A DNA stretch of 64,000 bases from the NCBI GenBank assembly GCA_948099385.1, contig CANUEZ040000168.1:5433001-5497000 (forward strand), written 5' to 3'. This stretch comes from Fasciola hepatica. Lineage: Eukaryota; Platyhelminthes; Trematoda; Plagiorchiida; Fasciolidae. Below, one piece after another: positions 1-8,869 of the stretch. The notes beneath the pieces are model-generated. The model was not told where the DNA came from and searched no databases. It saw nothing but the letters and a program-made list of their open reading frames with translations. The translations under genes were made by a program, and so were the position numbers. Each line of letters begins with the position of its first letter. Within the stretch, counting starts at the first letter, position 1.

Positions 1-3000
1 TGTAAGTTACTGCTAGTAAATGAGATGTTAAAGCAGGATATCAACTCTAAAAATGTTCTTGTTCAACACTTTGTTTATTTTCCATATATTCTGTGGGGAA
101 ATTCCGACAACTAAGCTATTTCCGTGTAGCGTAAAAATAAAATACTTGGTTCAGCAGTCAGTACCGATAAGTATTCCTTTCGAAAAGAGAGTCCAGAACT
201 TCATTACAAATTTTTATTTACCAACGAAATAACAAATTAAATAATTTACCTTTCACTGCATTTAAGCCAATATATGCACCCAAGAACGTGTATCGAAGGA
301 TGGCGGGAAATGTACCAACTACTAATCGTGACGACTTCCAGAAGTTATCGCTTTTGTGCTCTTATTCGACCATGTTCCATAACGTTCATGGTCTTTTATT
401 ACACAATCGTTTCTTAGCTTGAGGAATCTTTGGCGGTGACTTAAATCACCTTGACGGAGATGACAAGAGGATCAGCTAGAAGCGGTATGCTTTTTCCGTC
501 TGCTGACTACCGATAGAGTCGTTCCATTTTGATATTTTCTAACGGATTCAACCCGTCATGCAGTGAAAACCTATTTATCCGTGTGTAATTTTTTGATCTC
601 ACTTCAAAATTTTTACACTAAATAGAAATACCACTGCATACTTGGTCCAAAATATGCAATTCTGTTATGAATATGCAGTTTCAAACCGATTTCTTTCCTA
701 AATACATTAAAGAAATAAACACTTGAACATTAATTCGCATCCAGTAAATAAGAGATTCCCGTTTCAGCTTGATTGCTTACATATTTGAGGGCGTCACGCG
801 TGAAAGAACTAACCCTTGTTTGTTGCAAATATTTTCCTGGGTCTGGTGCTTCGGCCAAAGGGTTAACATTCTTTGCTCCAAATGGAACGTGAACAACAGA
901 GATGAGGTCACATTTGGAAAAACCATCCCAGGCAAGCTTTGTTCCGTGATTTTCTCCGAACCCCAACTGCGTTGTTCATGGATATTTCTCGGGTTAATTG
1001 CTTGGAACAGGCGAACCGAATAGTTTTGGACAAGCCTATCGGACAATCGGGGATCCGGTTTGTGCCTGCTTGACAAAAACTTCAATGCTAATGGCCGTTA
1101 GGCGCTACACAAAACATCAACCACAGTGAACAGATTCAGACTGGAAACCACCACCCTTGAGGCGATGCTTGCAAAACTGCTTAAATGCCAGAGTCTAACG
1201 CTACAAGAAACACGCCGTGTTCCGTGCAACCACTTGCGCTGTTTGGGGTAGGTTTATTCAGAGAAAAGCAACACACTACGTTAAACTATGGAAATACACC
1301 GGCACGCCTTGCGCAAGTCAACACGGAATGGGGAGAATGACAAACCGAGGTGAGAAAGAAACCAATCAACTAGTTCAAAGTATTTCTTGGCCAGATGCCT
1401 AACTGGTCACGCTCTATTTGCGATAAATTTAACCAGACTAATAGAATCTAATTGACCGTTTATTCCTGTTCATTTACTTTGTCCTTCTCATGTCGAAAGT
1501 CCAGTTGGGAACAGGTATATTCGTGATATATTCCAATAATCCGAAGAATCATTAGTAACATCTTCATGCGGGGCTCAACCTTAGAACTGGAAATACCGCC
1601 ACAAATCTTAGAAATAAAGAGATACGAGTTTTTCATGTCTACACGAGGACTAAAGTATCGTTAGACACGAATTCAGACATCCTCCAGGTGACGAATAAAC
1701 ATTCCAAAAATAACATATGGACTGACCTTTCGGAAAATTTTACATGAATACAGTACAGTTCAGAGTGCCTCGGCTTTACCTTTAGTGGCATTGTTTTTAA
1801 ATCCAAATGAAAGTTCTTGAAGGGTATTTAAAATTCTCTCTCACCGAAATAAACCGATCAAAGTTTGTTTTCGTCGAGAGAACTGTGGACTGCAATTGGA
1901 AATAAAGAAACAGTGCCGAATTTTGCCTCAAATATATGCAGTTATTATGGAATAAATCAGATACCCGCTTCAGGTGAAAGATCGCCTGATGCCGAGAGAA
2001 TAGATACTGGTTGTACCACTTTTCAAAAAATGAGATTCTCAACTTACAAACTTAAGAGATGTTCAGCGATTCAAATTTTAAGGCTCTTCACTGAACATGG
2101 CGAAATCCACGCATATAAGTAATATGGGAATGTTTCATAATCTTAATCAGTTGTTGTGCTAGGCGAGACTTGAATTAGGAATCAAATCGCGGTCAGAGAT
2201 TTTGTCCGATGAGAGAATGGGTAGGGAATACAAAAAGCATGCACCAAAGATGAGATTTACCATAGACTCGGACTGGGTTCCTGTCTGACCCAAAGGTGAC
2301 GTCACGGTTACTTGATGCACTACGGTGGATGTATGCAACCGTGTGTGTGGGGATGGGTGGGTTATGTTTGTCTGAGGACGTTAGGTGCATTGCTCAATGA
2401 GGTCATCAGTAGGCCATACGGAAATAGTTCCTGGTAAGCAAAACGTTAGCCAAGTACAATAAACAAAAGTGTTTGGCAAGTACTTAAGGCAGATTCAACT
2501 CCTACAATGACGCAATATTTTACGTCATAAACACGTTAGATAATGGATGACCTGACTGAACTTTCGTCAACTGATGACGGATTGGGAGTGATCCACGCCA
2601 CTTTCCACGGTGTTTCGAAACCACGTCAAAAGTGTTCGGAAATGTCACCCGATTGACTGTTTGAGATTTCCTCCTCATGGATTTGAAGACCAGCGCATCA
2701 GTCACCCTCACACTTTGCGCGTAGGTGGCCACACCGTTAGCTTGTCGTCTGCCTATCGCACCATAATGTACATCCACAAGTACACACGTGGACTCGACCT
2801 TGTCATGGTTGGAGAGAAGAGGCTCAGCAACTATCGTGTAACCGAGCAAGGAAATCGAGAGGTGATCATTAACAAAAACCAGTAGACAAATGCAAGTCTT
2901 ATTCTGAGTTATTTTCGAAATATTGGGGGAATTGTGTATTTGTTCATTGGATTCCGAAGTCACATGGGAATATACAAAGATATTCGATGGTATACTTGCC

Positions 3001-5440
3001 TTCTGGTTCCGCTCATGTACACGGGTGTTAAAAATGCATTAGCTGAACCTCGTTTTTTGTAATTAATTCCCTTTTCCTGGAAGTATTATTTATATCTCGG
3101 TACGAGGTTGACACGCAAAATTCAATTGAAATTGATGCCAATCATGTTAGTTCTGCTTTGATACCATGAGGAGTGAGATGGTGTGATTTTGGTCATCTTG
3201 ATAAATTAGTCTGGAGTTGCGGAGTCCAAGAGTAGTTTATTACTAAATGTAGCTTATTGGTAAACCGACGGATGTAAAATTCAATGCTGCTGGCTTTTGT
3301 CAGTGAATATCAAATGCCGATCCTATCTGAAACCTTAATTTTTGCCAGTTTTTTTGTTACATTTCTGCTCATTTAAATAAAGCTAAAACAAAACGAATAT
3401 GTGAGTGGAATAATCTGTAGTCTAAAAGTCCAACGGTCTGCTCACTGTGAACGATAGCCCTGCCGGAGAAAAAGTGTTCATTTCGAATATGTGACCCGTA
3501 ATTCAAGGTCGTATGAGAGCCAACCGATTAGCATCCATTTCGTTTTTTCTAAGTCGAGGTAATATTTACTAAAAACCAAAAAGCTCCATTATTCTGTTCA
3601 ACAGGAGAGCAAAGACTTTATGCGAGCCGATCGAACATCTGTTCCTGTTATAATAGTACTTCCTATTCTTCTTGCCGAATGATAACATGATCCGATTCAC
3701 GATTCATGTTGGAAATTATTGCCACACCAGGATCTGGTGTGCAGAGGTCGAAAATATCTGACACCGATAATTAAGCTGAATGCATCTGGATAAAAAACCT
3801 CCAAAGATCAATAAATATTTTACCTGAGTGAAGATTTGATGTGAAAAATTCTCATGTGCTTCTGCTTAAAGGAATGCTCAAAAGTTAGTTACTTTAACCT
3901 TCAGCCAATCGGAAGCCAGTACTATGCGAACAGCAATTGTGGTCAAATGTTGCATTCACAGGAACATGAGAACAGCATTTTAATCGGCTTTGATCATCAA
4001 TTTACTTTGAAAGAGCTGTAGTGAGAATTCGGGGAGCTCGTTATTAGGCCTTTCGTAAAGAGAAATTTGAGATGAAACTCATTCTATGGACTTTGAGGTC
4101 ACAAAACTCACCACTCCAATTGGTGTGCGCTGCAACAAATCATGACCGACAACGTTGACGGGGAGTGATTAGAGATACTCTGGACAAACAGAACTCACCG
4201 TACTTTGCCAATGGAGTTCCGTGTCTTTCGGACCAAAATTCATCCGAGGAAAACTACCTTATTGTCGGATGTTGTGCCAGGTCATGTCTCACACGAGACT
4301 AAGCAGTTTTATAGACGTAAACACCTCGATTTGTTATAAAATATTGCTACAACAAAACCCCTGGAAAACTCAATGGTCCGACTTTCCCAGCTTCCCGCTA
4401 AAATGTCACGATTTGAGTAAGATTGGGAATTTATTTTTCGTGTGCATACGGAAGAATTTGTCGCAAATTTCTCAAGTAACTTAGAACACTTTACCGAGGA
4501 TAAAACATGGTACTTTGGAAAGGGATCATCTCAAAAAATCTGATGTCTAGGGAATTTTCACAATACCTGTAGATGTTTGAACATTCGCATTTTATCTGGT
4601 AATCATATTTCAACCTGACACCGTTCACCATCATTATGTCGTCCAAAGTTCAAAATGGCTGAAATCATGATACACGGGCCCGGTTAACGCGCCCGGTAAA
4701 GTTTTGCAAATGTGATATAGTGCGTAAATTACGGACAACATTATTTCATGATATGATGTCAGTTTGTCACCCATTAGCAAAATAAAACAGTCCTGTACCA
4801 GACGAGTAATTGTTTCGAGGGATGCGAAAGTCGCAAACATTATTTTTCACCTAGTATGTCAGAGTGTTGTTGCCTACTTGTTACGTCCGTTAAATTTATC
4901 CCATTTTTGCGTTTACGAGTTTTGCGAGGAGCAGCTACATGCAGTGTTTCCTTCACTGCTTAGGCAGTAAATCTTTTGATAGGTTGACCTGACATAAATC
5001 GAAGGTCTTGGAGATTTCCCAAAAAGTACTTGGGCAATAAAATTGCATCAGTATTTCTACACATATCAGGAAAGTACCAACAGCCATATACACATTTCAT
5101 CATCTTAGTCAATCGGAATCCGATAAGACCTTTTAATCCTGGAATTTATCTAAGTGATCACTGATTGTCTCAGAACTTCACTTTGTGAAGTATACCAAAA
5201 TTGGAAAAAGTCTTAGCTGTACGAATAACCTTTTCCTTCCCAAACACGAACTAGAGAGGTGGGTCATAACTGTCTGCTCTTGAAGATAAGTTTGCGACAA
5301 GTGATTGAAATAAACCGGGAAAAATATTGAGCCGCTTATAGTTTTCTAATCTACAGGGGCCGAAATCAGTTGGAAGTGTATCTTCAGAAGGATGCGTTGT
5401 TGGATGTATTATACGTGAGTATTTAGTGTTTGGTAACACC
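1..5440. other. Non-coding stretch with small unassigned ORFs
   Basis: AT-rich sequence without a recognisable gene. Two open frames stand out on the minus strand. Positions 730-966 encode 78 residues with a protein-like central part (around ISVVHVPFGAKN) and a donor-like GTTAGT downstream of it. Positions 2520-2963 encode 147 residues. No domain was recognised in either. No RNA gene or clear mobile element was seen. Confidence 0.5.
2520..2963 (-). other. Unidentified 147-codon open reading frame
   Basis: One of the longest open frames outside the FN2 receptor gene, with no internal stop. The composition is unremarkable and there is no signal peptide or transmembrane helix. The middle (around CVLVDVHYGAIGRRQ) reads like protein, possibly from an old transposable element, but I cannot name a family. 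A shorter ORF on the other strand covers 2610-2885. Chance remains plausible in 64 kb. Confidence 0.2.
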
Positions 5441-5444
5441 GCAT

Positions 5445-5545
5445 TGTCCGAAATGATGATAGTCAGTCGATATTTCGGTTACCGTGGGTCACATTTCTCA
5501 AGATCAGTCCACAACCAATTGTACAGGTTGACAACACTGTTTCCA
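5445..5545. repeat. Diverged interspersed repeat, copy A
   Basis: Shares ordered blocks with 9705-9810: GTC.GA, CAGTCGAT, TTCGGTTACC, TCTCAAGA, CAGT and CAATTGTA, with small indels between them. No open frame and no terminal structure is visible. The element type is unknown. Confidence 0.5.
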
Positions 5546-5577
5546 ACAAACGAAATATAAAATAATGTCTATTGACT

Positions 5578-6030
5578 TCAGTCATGCAAACAGGAATTGG
5601 TCAAATTATTTTGAATAGTTCGTGCGCACCCTTTCCGAAGTAGTTTAAAGTAAAGAAGAGTGTGTTGAATAAATTCATGACCAGCGTGCAGGGCAAATAT
5701 AACCGACCAGGTTCGTCTAACAACTGATTTAGCATGAAAGCACAGGAAAGAATTTGTTGCACCCAAACTGGAGAACAAAATTAGCTTAGGCACACTCGGT
5801 CTAGTTGGAAAGTAATACCTGAGAAGGACTGTATTCTTTACAACGATAAAACGGAAAATACTTGAAAATAGGTAAACCTTTTGAAGTAAACATTTCTTTT
5901 GATTGTTTTTAATCACCCGCACTGTGGACAAAGTTTCAAGGTTGTCATGCCAACGAAAAGCGCGTCGCGCTTTTCCTACTCCAAAAAGGGAGCTACATGT
6001 AGCTCCGAGGTAACTGATCGCAACCAGCAT
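5578..6030 (-). other. Unidentified 150-codon open reading frame, possibly repeat-derived
   Basis: The minus strand is open for 150 codons from an ATG. I recognise no domain, signal peptide or clear membrane segment. Its N-terminal part contains both perfect palindromes. The opposite strand also has a 73-codon ORF over the same palindromes. A chance ORF or a fragment of an interspersed repeat is at least as likely as a gene. Its 5' end would diverge from the FN2 receptor gene about 375 bp away. Confidence 0.2.
5955..6006. repeat. Two adjacent perfect palindromes
   Basis: Positions 5955-5975 form a perfect inverted repeat with 10-bp arms (GAAAAGCGCG and its complement) around a single T. After 13 bp, positions 5989-6006 form a second perfect 18-bp palindrome (GGAGCTACA and its complement). 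Either could form a cruciform in DNA or a hairpin in RNA. They sit about 400-450 bp before the FN2 receptor ATG and also inside a 150-codon open frame on the minus strand, so they may belong to an old repeat rather than a regulatory site. Confidence 0.7.
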
Positions 6031-6256
6031 TTTCTGCTCTCATTTCCCAGGATACGTACACTGTGTCTGGTAAACAAATTGTTTCTCTGTGATTCCAAGC
6101 AGACAATCACCCCACCATAAACACTGATAAAATTGACTCAATGCATCATTTAATGGCCCACATGTCACACGGAAGATCACGTGAGTTAGAAATGATCAAC
6201 TGATAAGAGTATTCCCATCGGTTTTAGCCAACAGCAGTCGAAAACTGTCTGCTCGG

Positions 6257-6289
6257 TGATTGGCTCAGTACAGACTGACACTTGATTGG
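6257..6289. promoter_or_regulatory. Paired inverted CCAAT boxes upstream of the FN2 receptor gene
   Basis: TGATTGG occurs twice, at 6257-6263 and 6283-6289, with start-to-start spacing of 26 bp. ATTGG is the reverse complement of CCAAT, the NF-Y core site, and paired CCAAT boxes roughly 2.5 helical turns apart are common in animal promoters. They lie about 115-147 bp upstream of the ATG. A weak TATA-like TATAGTT follows at 6334-6340. Function is inferred from motif and position only. Confidence 0.45.
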
Positions 6290-6340
6290 TGGACCACAAA
6301 TACAAACGTTTACTGCTAATAGACAACGGACAGTATAGTT

Positions 6341-6364
6341 ATGCTCATCACATATGGCTGGTAG
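6341..6364 (+). promoter_or_regulatory. Upstream ORF 1 (7 codons) in the putative leader
   Basis: ATG at 6341 is followed by six sense codons and TAG at 6362-6364. It ends 39 nt before the main ATG. If transcription starts upstream of 6341, a scanning ribosome would meet it first and would have to reinitiate. If the RNA is processed at the acceptor-like AG at 6392-6393, this uORF is absent from the mRNA. Confidence 0.35.
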
Positions 6365-6380
6365 CCTTTCGCACTCCTCA

Positions 6381-6404
6381 ATGACATATTCAGTGTATGG
6401 ATAA
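6381..6404 (+). promoter_or_regulatory. Upstream ORF 2 overlapping the main start codon (TAATG)
   Basis: ATG at 6381, then six sense codons, then TAA at 6402-6404. The last base of this stop is the A of the main ATG at 6404-6406. Stop/start overlaps of this type are associated with termination-reinitiation coupling. A third ATG at 6397 opens an out-of-frame ORF that overlaps the main start and ends at TGA 6505-6507. Whether any is translated depends on the unknown mRNA 5' end. Confidence 0.35.
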
Positions 6405-8650
6405 TGGTAAATCTGTGGACCGTCTCAATAATTATCTTGTTCTTTCTTTGTCCAATCGGGTGTTGGGATCGTGGTCAAACATCAATACGATCAGATTTGA
6501 GCCGTGAAAAGGCTTGTGTTTTTCCATCAGTGCACCGTCGTGCGGCTATCTACGAGTGTGTACATTCATCTTTGTCCGTCCCGAATGACAATTTTCATTC
6601 CAAAAAGCCGATATGGTGGTGTCCATTAACAGATAATTTTGATCACTATCCGGAGTGGATTCCGTGTCCAGAAACTGCCTCAACATACGCAGGGAATCAA
6701 CCGGGACAAGAGTGCCATTTTCCGTTTTTGTATAAAAAACAGGTCTACTCGACCTGCATACGCAACGGAGATGAACTTGTTTACGGTCAGTCCGAGGATC
6801 CGGTTCCTGTAGATACCGGACAAAGTGGTTATTGGTGGTGTTCGACGACTGCAGACTTCGACCGTGACAGAAAGTGGACACGTTGTCGACCACAACTTGC
6901 ACAGCAACTTCCTTGTCATTTTCCAAAACACTCTAAGTGGACTGGTGGAATGATAAGTGGGATTGCGTACGAATGTCAAGCATTCTCCGGGCATTGGATC
7001 TGCATGACAGAATTAGGTCAAATACGAGAATGCCCAGGTAATAGGAATTCAATAAATACGATTACTTCACCCAATACAGAAGGTGGTAACAGTCCCGGCA
7101 GTCCATGTCACTTCCCCTTTCAGGCTACTTTATTATTGCTTACCAAGCAACTTACATGGACGGGTCCAGCACGTAAACGCAATTTCACTACTTGCCTACC
7201 GGGGACCCCAAATTCACCTTTGTCCGGAGTGGTTTACCCACCGTGGATTGGTTACTGGTGCGCAACTACGGAAAATTTCGATCGAGATCGTTTGTGGACT
7301 CGATGTTCGGTAGAACTAACCCAGCTTCCGGCATCCACCTCATCAGCCACAACGAACCTGATAAACTTTCCTCCGTCTACAACTGCCAGTTTAGCTGCTG
7401 TCTGGACCCAATTAGCATGGTTCCAACAACTGTCGGTAGAGGAACGTCATGGACTCTTGACACGCACACATGCATTCTCGCCGGAATTTGAGCAGTCACT
7501 TCGTTTAGTAGAATCAAAACGTGCCCAGTGGGACGTGCCTCAGTCTGATGCACATCCCAGTTGGTGGATCTGGTTGGCCCCTTTCTGGTGGGCCGCCTAC
7601 GGAGCAAATCAGACCCCAGTGACGACCACACCACCAAACCAATATTTCACAGAATCATCATCCAATAGATTGGATATGCGAAGTACAAATCCGTTAACTC
7701 ATGGATTTCAGCTTCCATCGTGGGTAGATTCTTGGAGTAGCGCGGGTTGGCTTGAATTTGGTCTCAGTATGAACGATCGATGGCAGAAGCTAGTTGCAAG
7801 TGTACAACAACGCTGGCACAAAGCTTGGCTGATCGCGTACGGGACTGGTTTTGCCTCAGCCGTGGGCTTACTCCTATTCATAGTTTTAACTCTACTTCTT
7901 TGTTTAGGTGACACCCGGCGCAAACAACTTGTTCATACTGTGTGCCGACCGAAAAAACTAGAACGATTATTGTCCACTCTGCCAGCCACGTTGAACGAAT
8001 CGAACTATATTGTGTGTACACCACGGAACGGAACGGGACCACCGAAATATCCGTGCACGGTTTCTCAGGAGTACGTTTCTGCTCGTAGAATGCATCTGGA
8101 TCATGTAGAACCTGAAATGAACAAGAAAACAAAGCTTTCTCAGTCTGAAGAAAATTGTTTATTGACAGATAGCCCCATATGGTACGCTAATAATCAGAAT
8201 ATGGATATTCTTCCCCGGAACCGAAACTCACCTCGCTCAACCGAACGTGGGAATCCGCTCGACAGTGAGTTGGGCAGCGAGGCCACTGTTCCCAAAATCA
8301 ACCGTTTTCATAGTCCAGAATCTACGTGCCCGTGTTGGCCTAATCGTGACCTAACTTGTCTTTGTTACCAGCAACAGCTGAACCATGCGTTGGAACTGAT
8401 TGTGAACCTAATACGGACCAATGAAAATTTAGACGAGTTGTGCAAATCAACCGATTTGAGAGCTAAGTTGCATCAACTTTTATCTACCAGATCAGAATCC
8501 GGCACAACAGGTTCCACGCGTTTGTCACAACTACCTCTTGTAAACGACAAAAGTTCCATGTGTGATTTCAATGCATCCCACGGAAGCTTTTTCACTGACC
8601 GAGTCATTCCGTCTGCTCCACCCCCCAGTTATGAACAAGTGATGGACTGA
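6404..8650 (+). CDS. Type I membrane protein with four fibronectin type II-like modules and a PPxY-bearing tail
   Basis: Single uninterrupted ORF of 748 residues. Seen in the translation: a hydrophobic signal peptide (about 1-20); FN2 module 1 with cysteines 38, 52, 73, 88; module 2 with C104, C118, C146, C161, including CHFPF and a WWCSTTADFDRD block; divergent module 3 with C171, C191, C200, C210; module 4 with C235, C264, C286, C301 and WCATTENFDRDRLW. A Ser/Thr-rich linker (about 309-330), a Trp-rich stalk (about 334-474), a transmembrane helix (about 475-501) and a basic stop-transfer DTRRK follow. The tail carries PPKY (546-549), CPC and CLC doublets (642-654) and PPSY (740-743). FN2 modules bind collagen/gelatin or glycans in known families, so an extracellular matrix or glycan receptor is inferred. 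PPxY motifs usually bind WW-domain proteins such as NEDD4-type ligases. The start is the first in-frame ATG after a stop at 6362-6364, with A at -3 and G at +4, and it precedes a signal peptide. No intron is visible. I know no named orthologue; extra 5' exons cannot be excluded. Confidence 0.9.
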   Translation: MVNLWTVSIIILFFLCPIGCWDRGQTSIRSDLSREKACVFPSVHRRAAIYECVHSSLSVPNDNFHSKKPIWWCPLTDNFDHYPEWIPCPETASTYAGNQPGQECHFPFLYKKQVYSTCIRNGDELVYGQSEDPVPVDTGQSGYWWCSTTADFDRDRKWTRCRPQLAQQLPCHFPKHSKWTGGMISGIAYECQAFSGHWICMTELGQIRECPGNRNSINTITSPNTEGGNSPGSPCHFPFQATLLLLTKQLTWTGPARKRNFTTCLPGTPNSPLSGVVYPPWIGYWCATTENFDRDRLWTRCSVELTQLPASTSSATTNLINFPPSTTASLAAVWTQLAWFQQLSVEERHGLLTRTHAFSPEFEQSLRLVESKRAQWDVPQSDAHPSWWIWLAPFWWAAYGANQTPVTTTPPNQYFTESSSNRLDMRSTNPLTHGFQLPSWVDSWSSAGWLEFGLSMNDRWQKLVASVQQRWHKAWLIAYGTGFASAVGLLLFIVLTLLLCLGDTRRKQLVHTVCRPKKLERLLSTLPATLNESNYIVCTPRNGTGPPKYPCTVSQEYVSARRMHLDHVEPEMNKKTKLSQSEENCLLTDSPIWYANNQNMDILPRNRNSPRSTERGNPLDSELGSEATVPKINRFHSPESTCPCWPNRDLTCLCYQQQLNHALELIVNLIRTNENLDELCKSTDLRAKLHQLLSTRSESGTTGSTRLSQLPLVNDKSSMCDFNASHGSFFTDRVIPSAPPPSYEQVMD

Positions 8651-8861
8651 CTGGCTAACACAAGGAATGGATAAGTAATAACGATAAGAGTGATCCGTCC
8701 GATCAACAGAATGTCTTTGGACATCGCTTGAAATTCGCCAGTCTGAGAAGTGATAACTACACAGATAGTCATGCGTGAAATGATCGTACATTTCCAGTTA
8801 TTCATCATGGGACCACCATGGAGTCTAAACATTCCAAATCAGCATGAATAAGTCTATGCAG

Positions 8862-8867
8862 ATTAAA
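8862..8867 (+). terminator. Candidate polyadenylation signal ATTAAA for the FN2 receptor gene
   Basis: ATTAAA, the commonest variant of AATAAA, lies 212 bp after the stop codon. A G/T-rich stretch follows at about 8900-8925, as expected for a downstream element. An AATAAG variant lies just before it at 8847-8852. Confidence 0.45.
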
Positions 8868-8869
8868 GT

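Noticed and set aside
6546..8132. ORFs of 71-126 codons on both strands inside the FN2 gene
   Set aside because: They are shadows of the 748-codon ORF. None has a domain, while the main frame has signal peptide, FN2 cysteines and a transmembrane helix.
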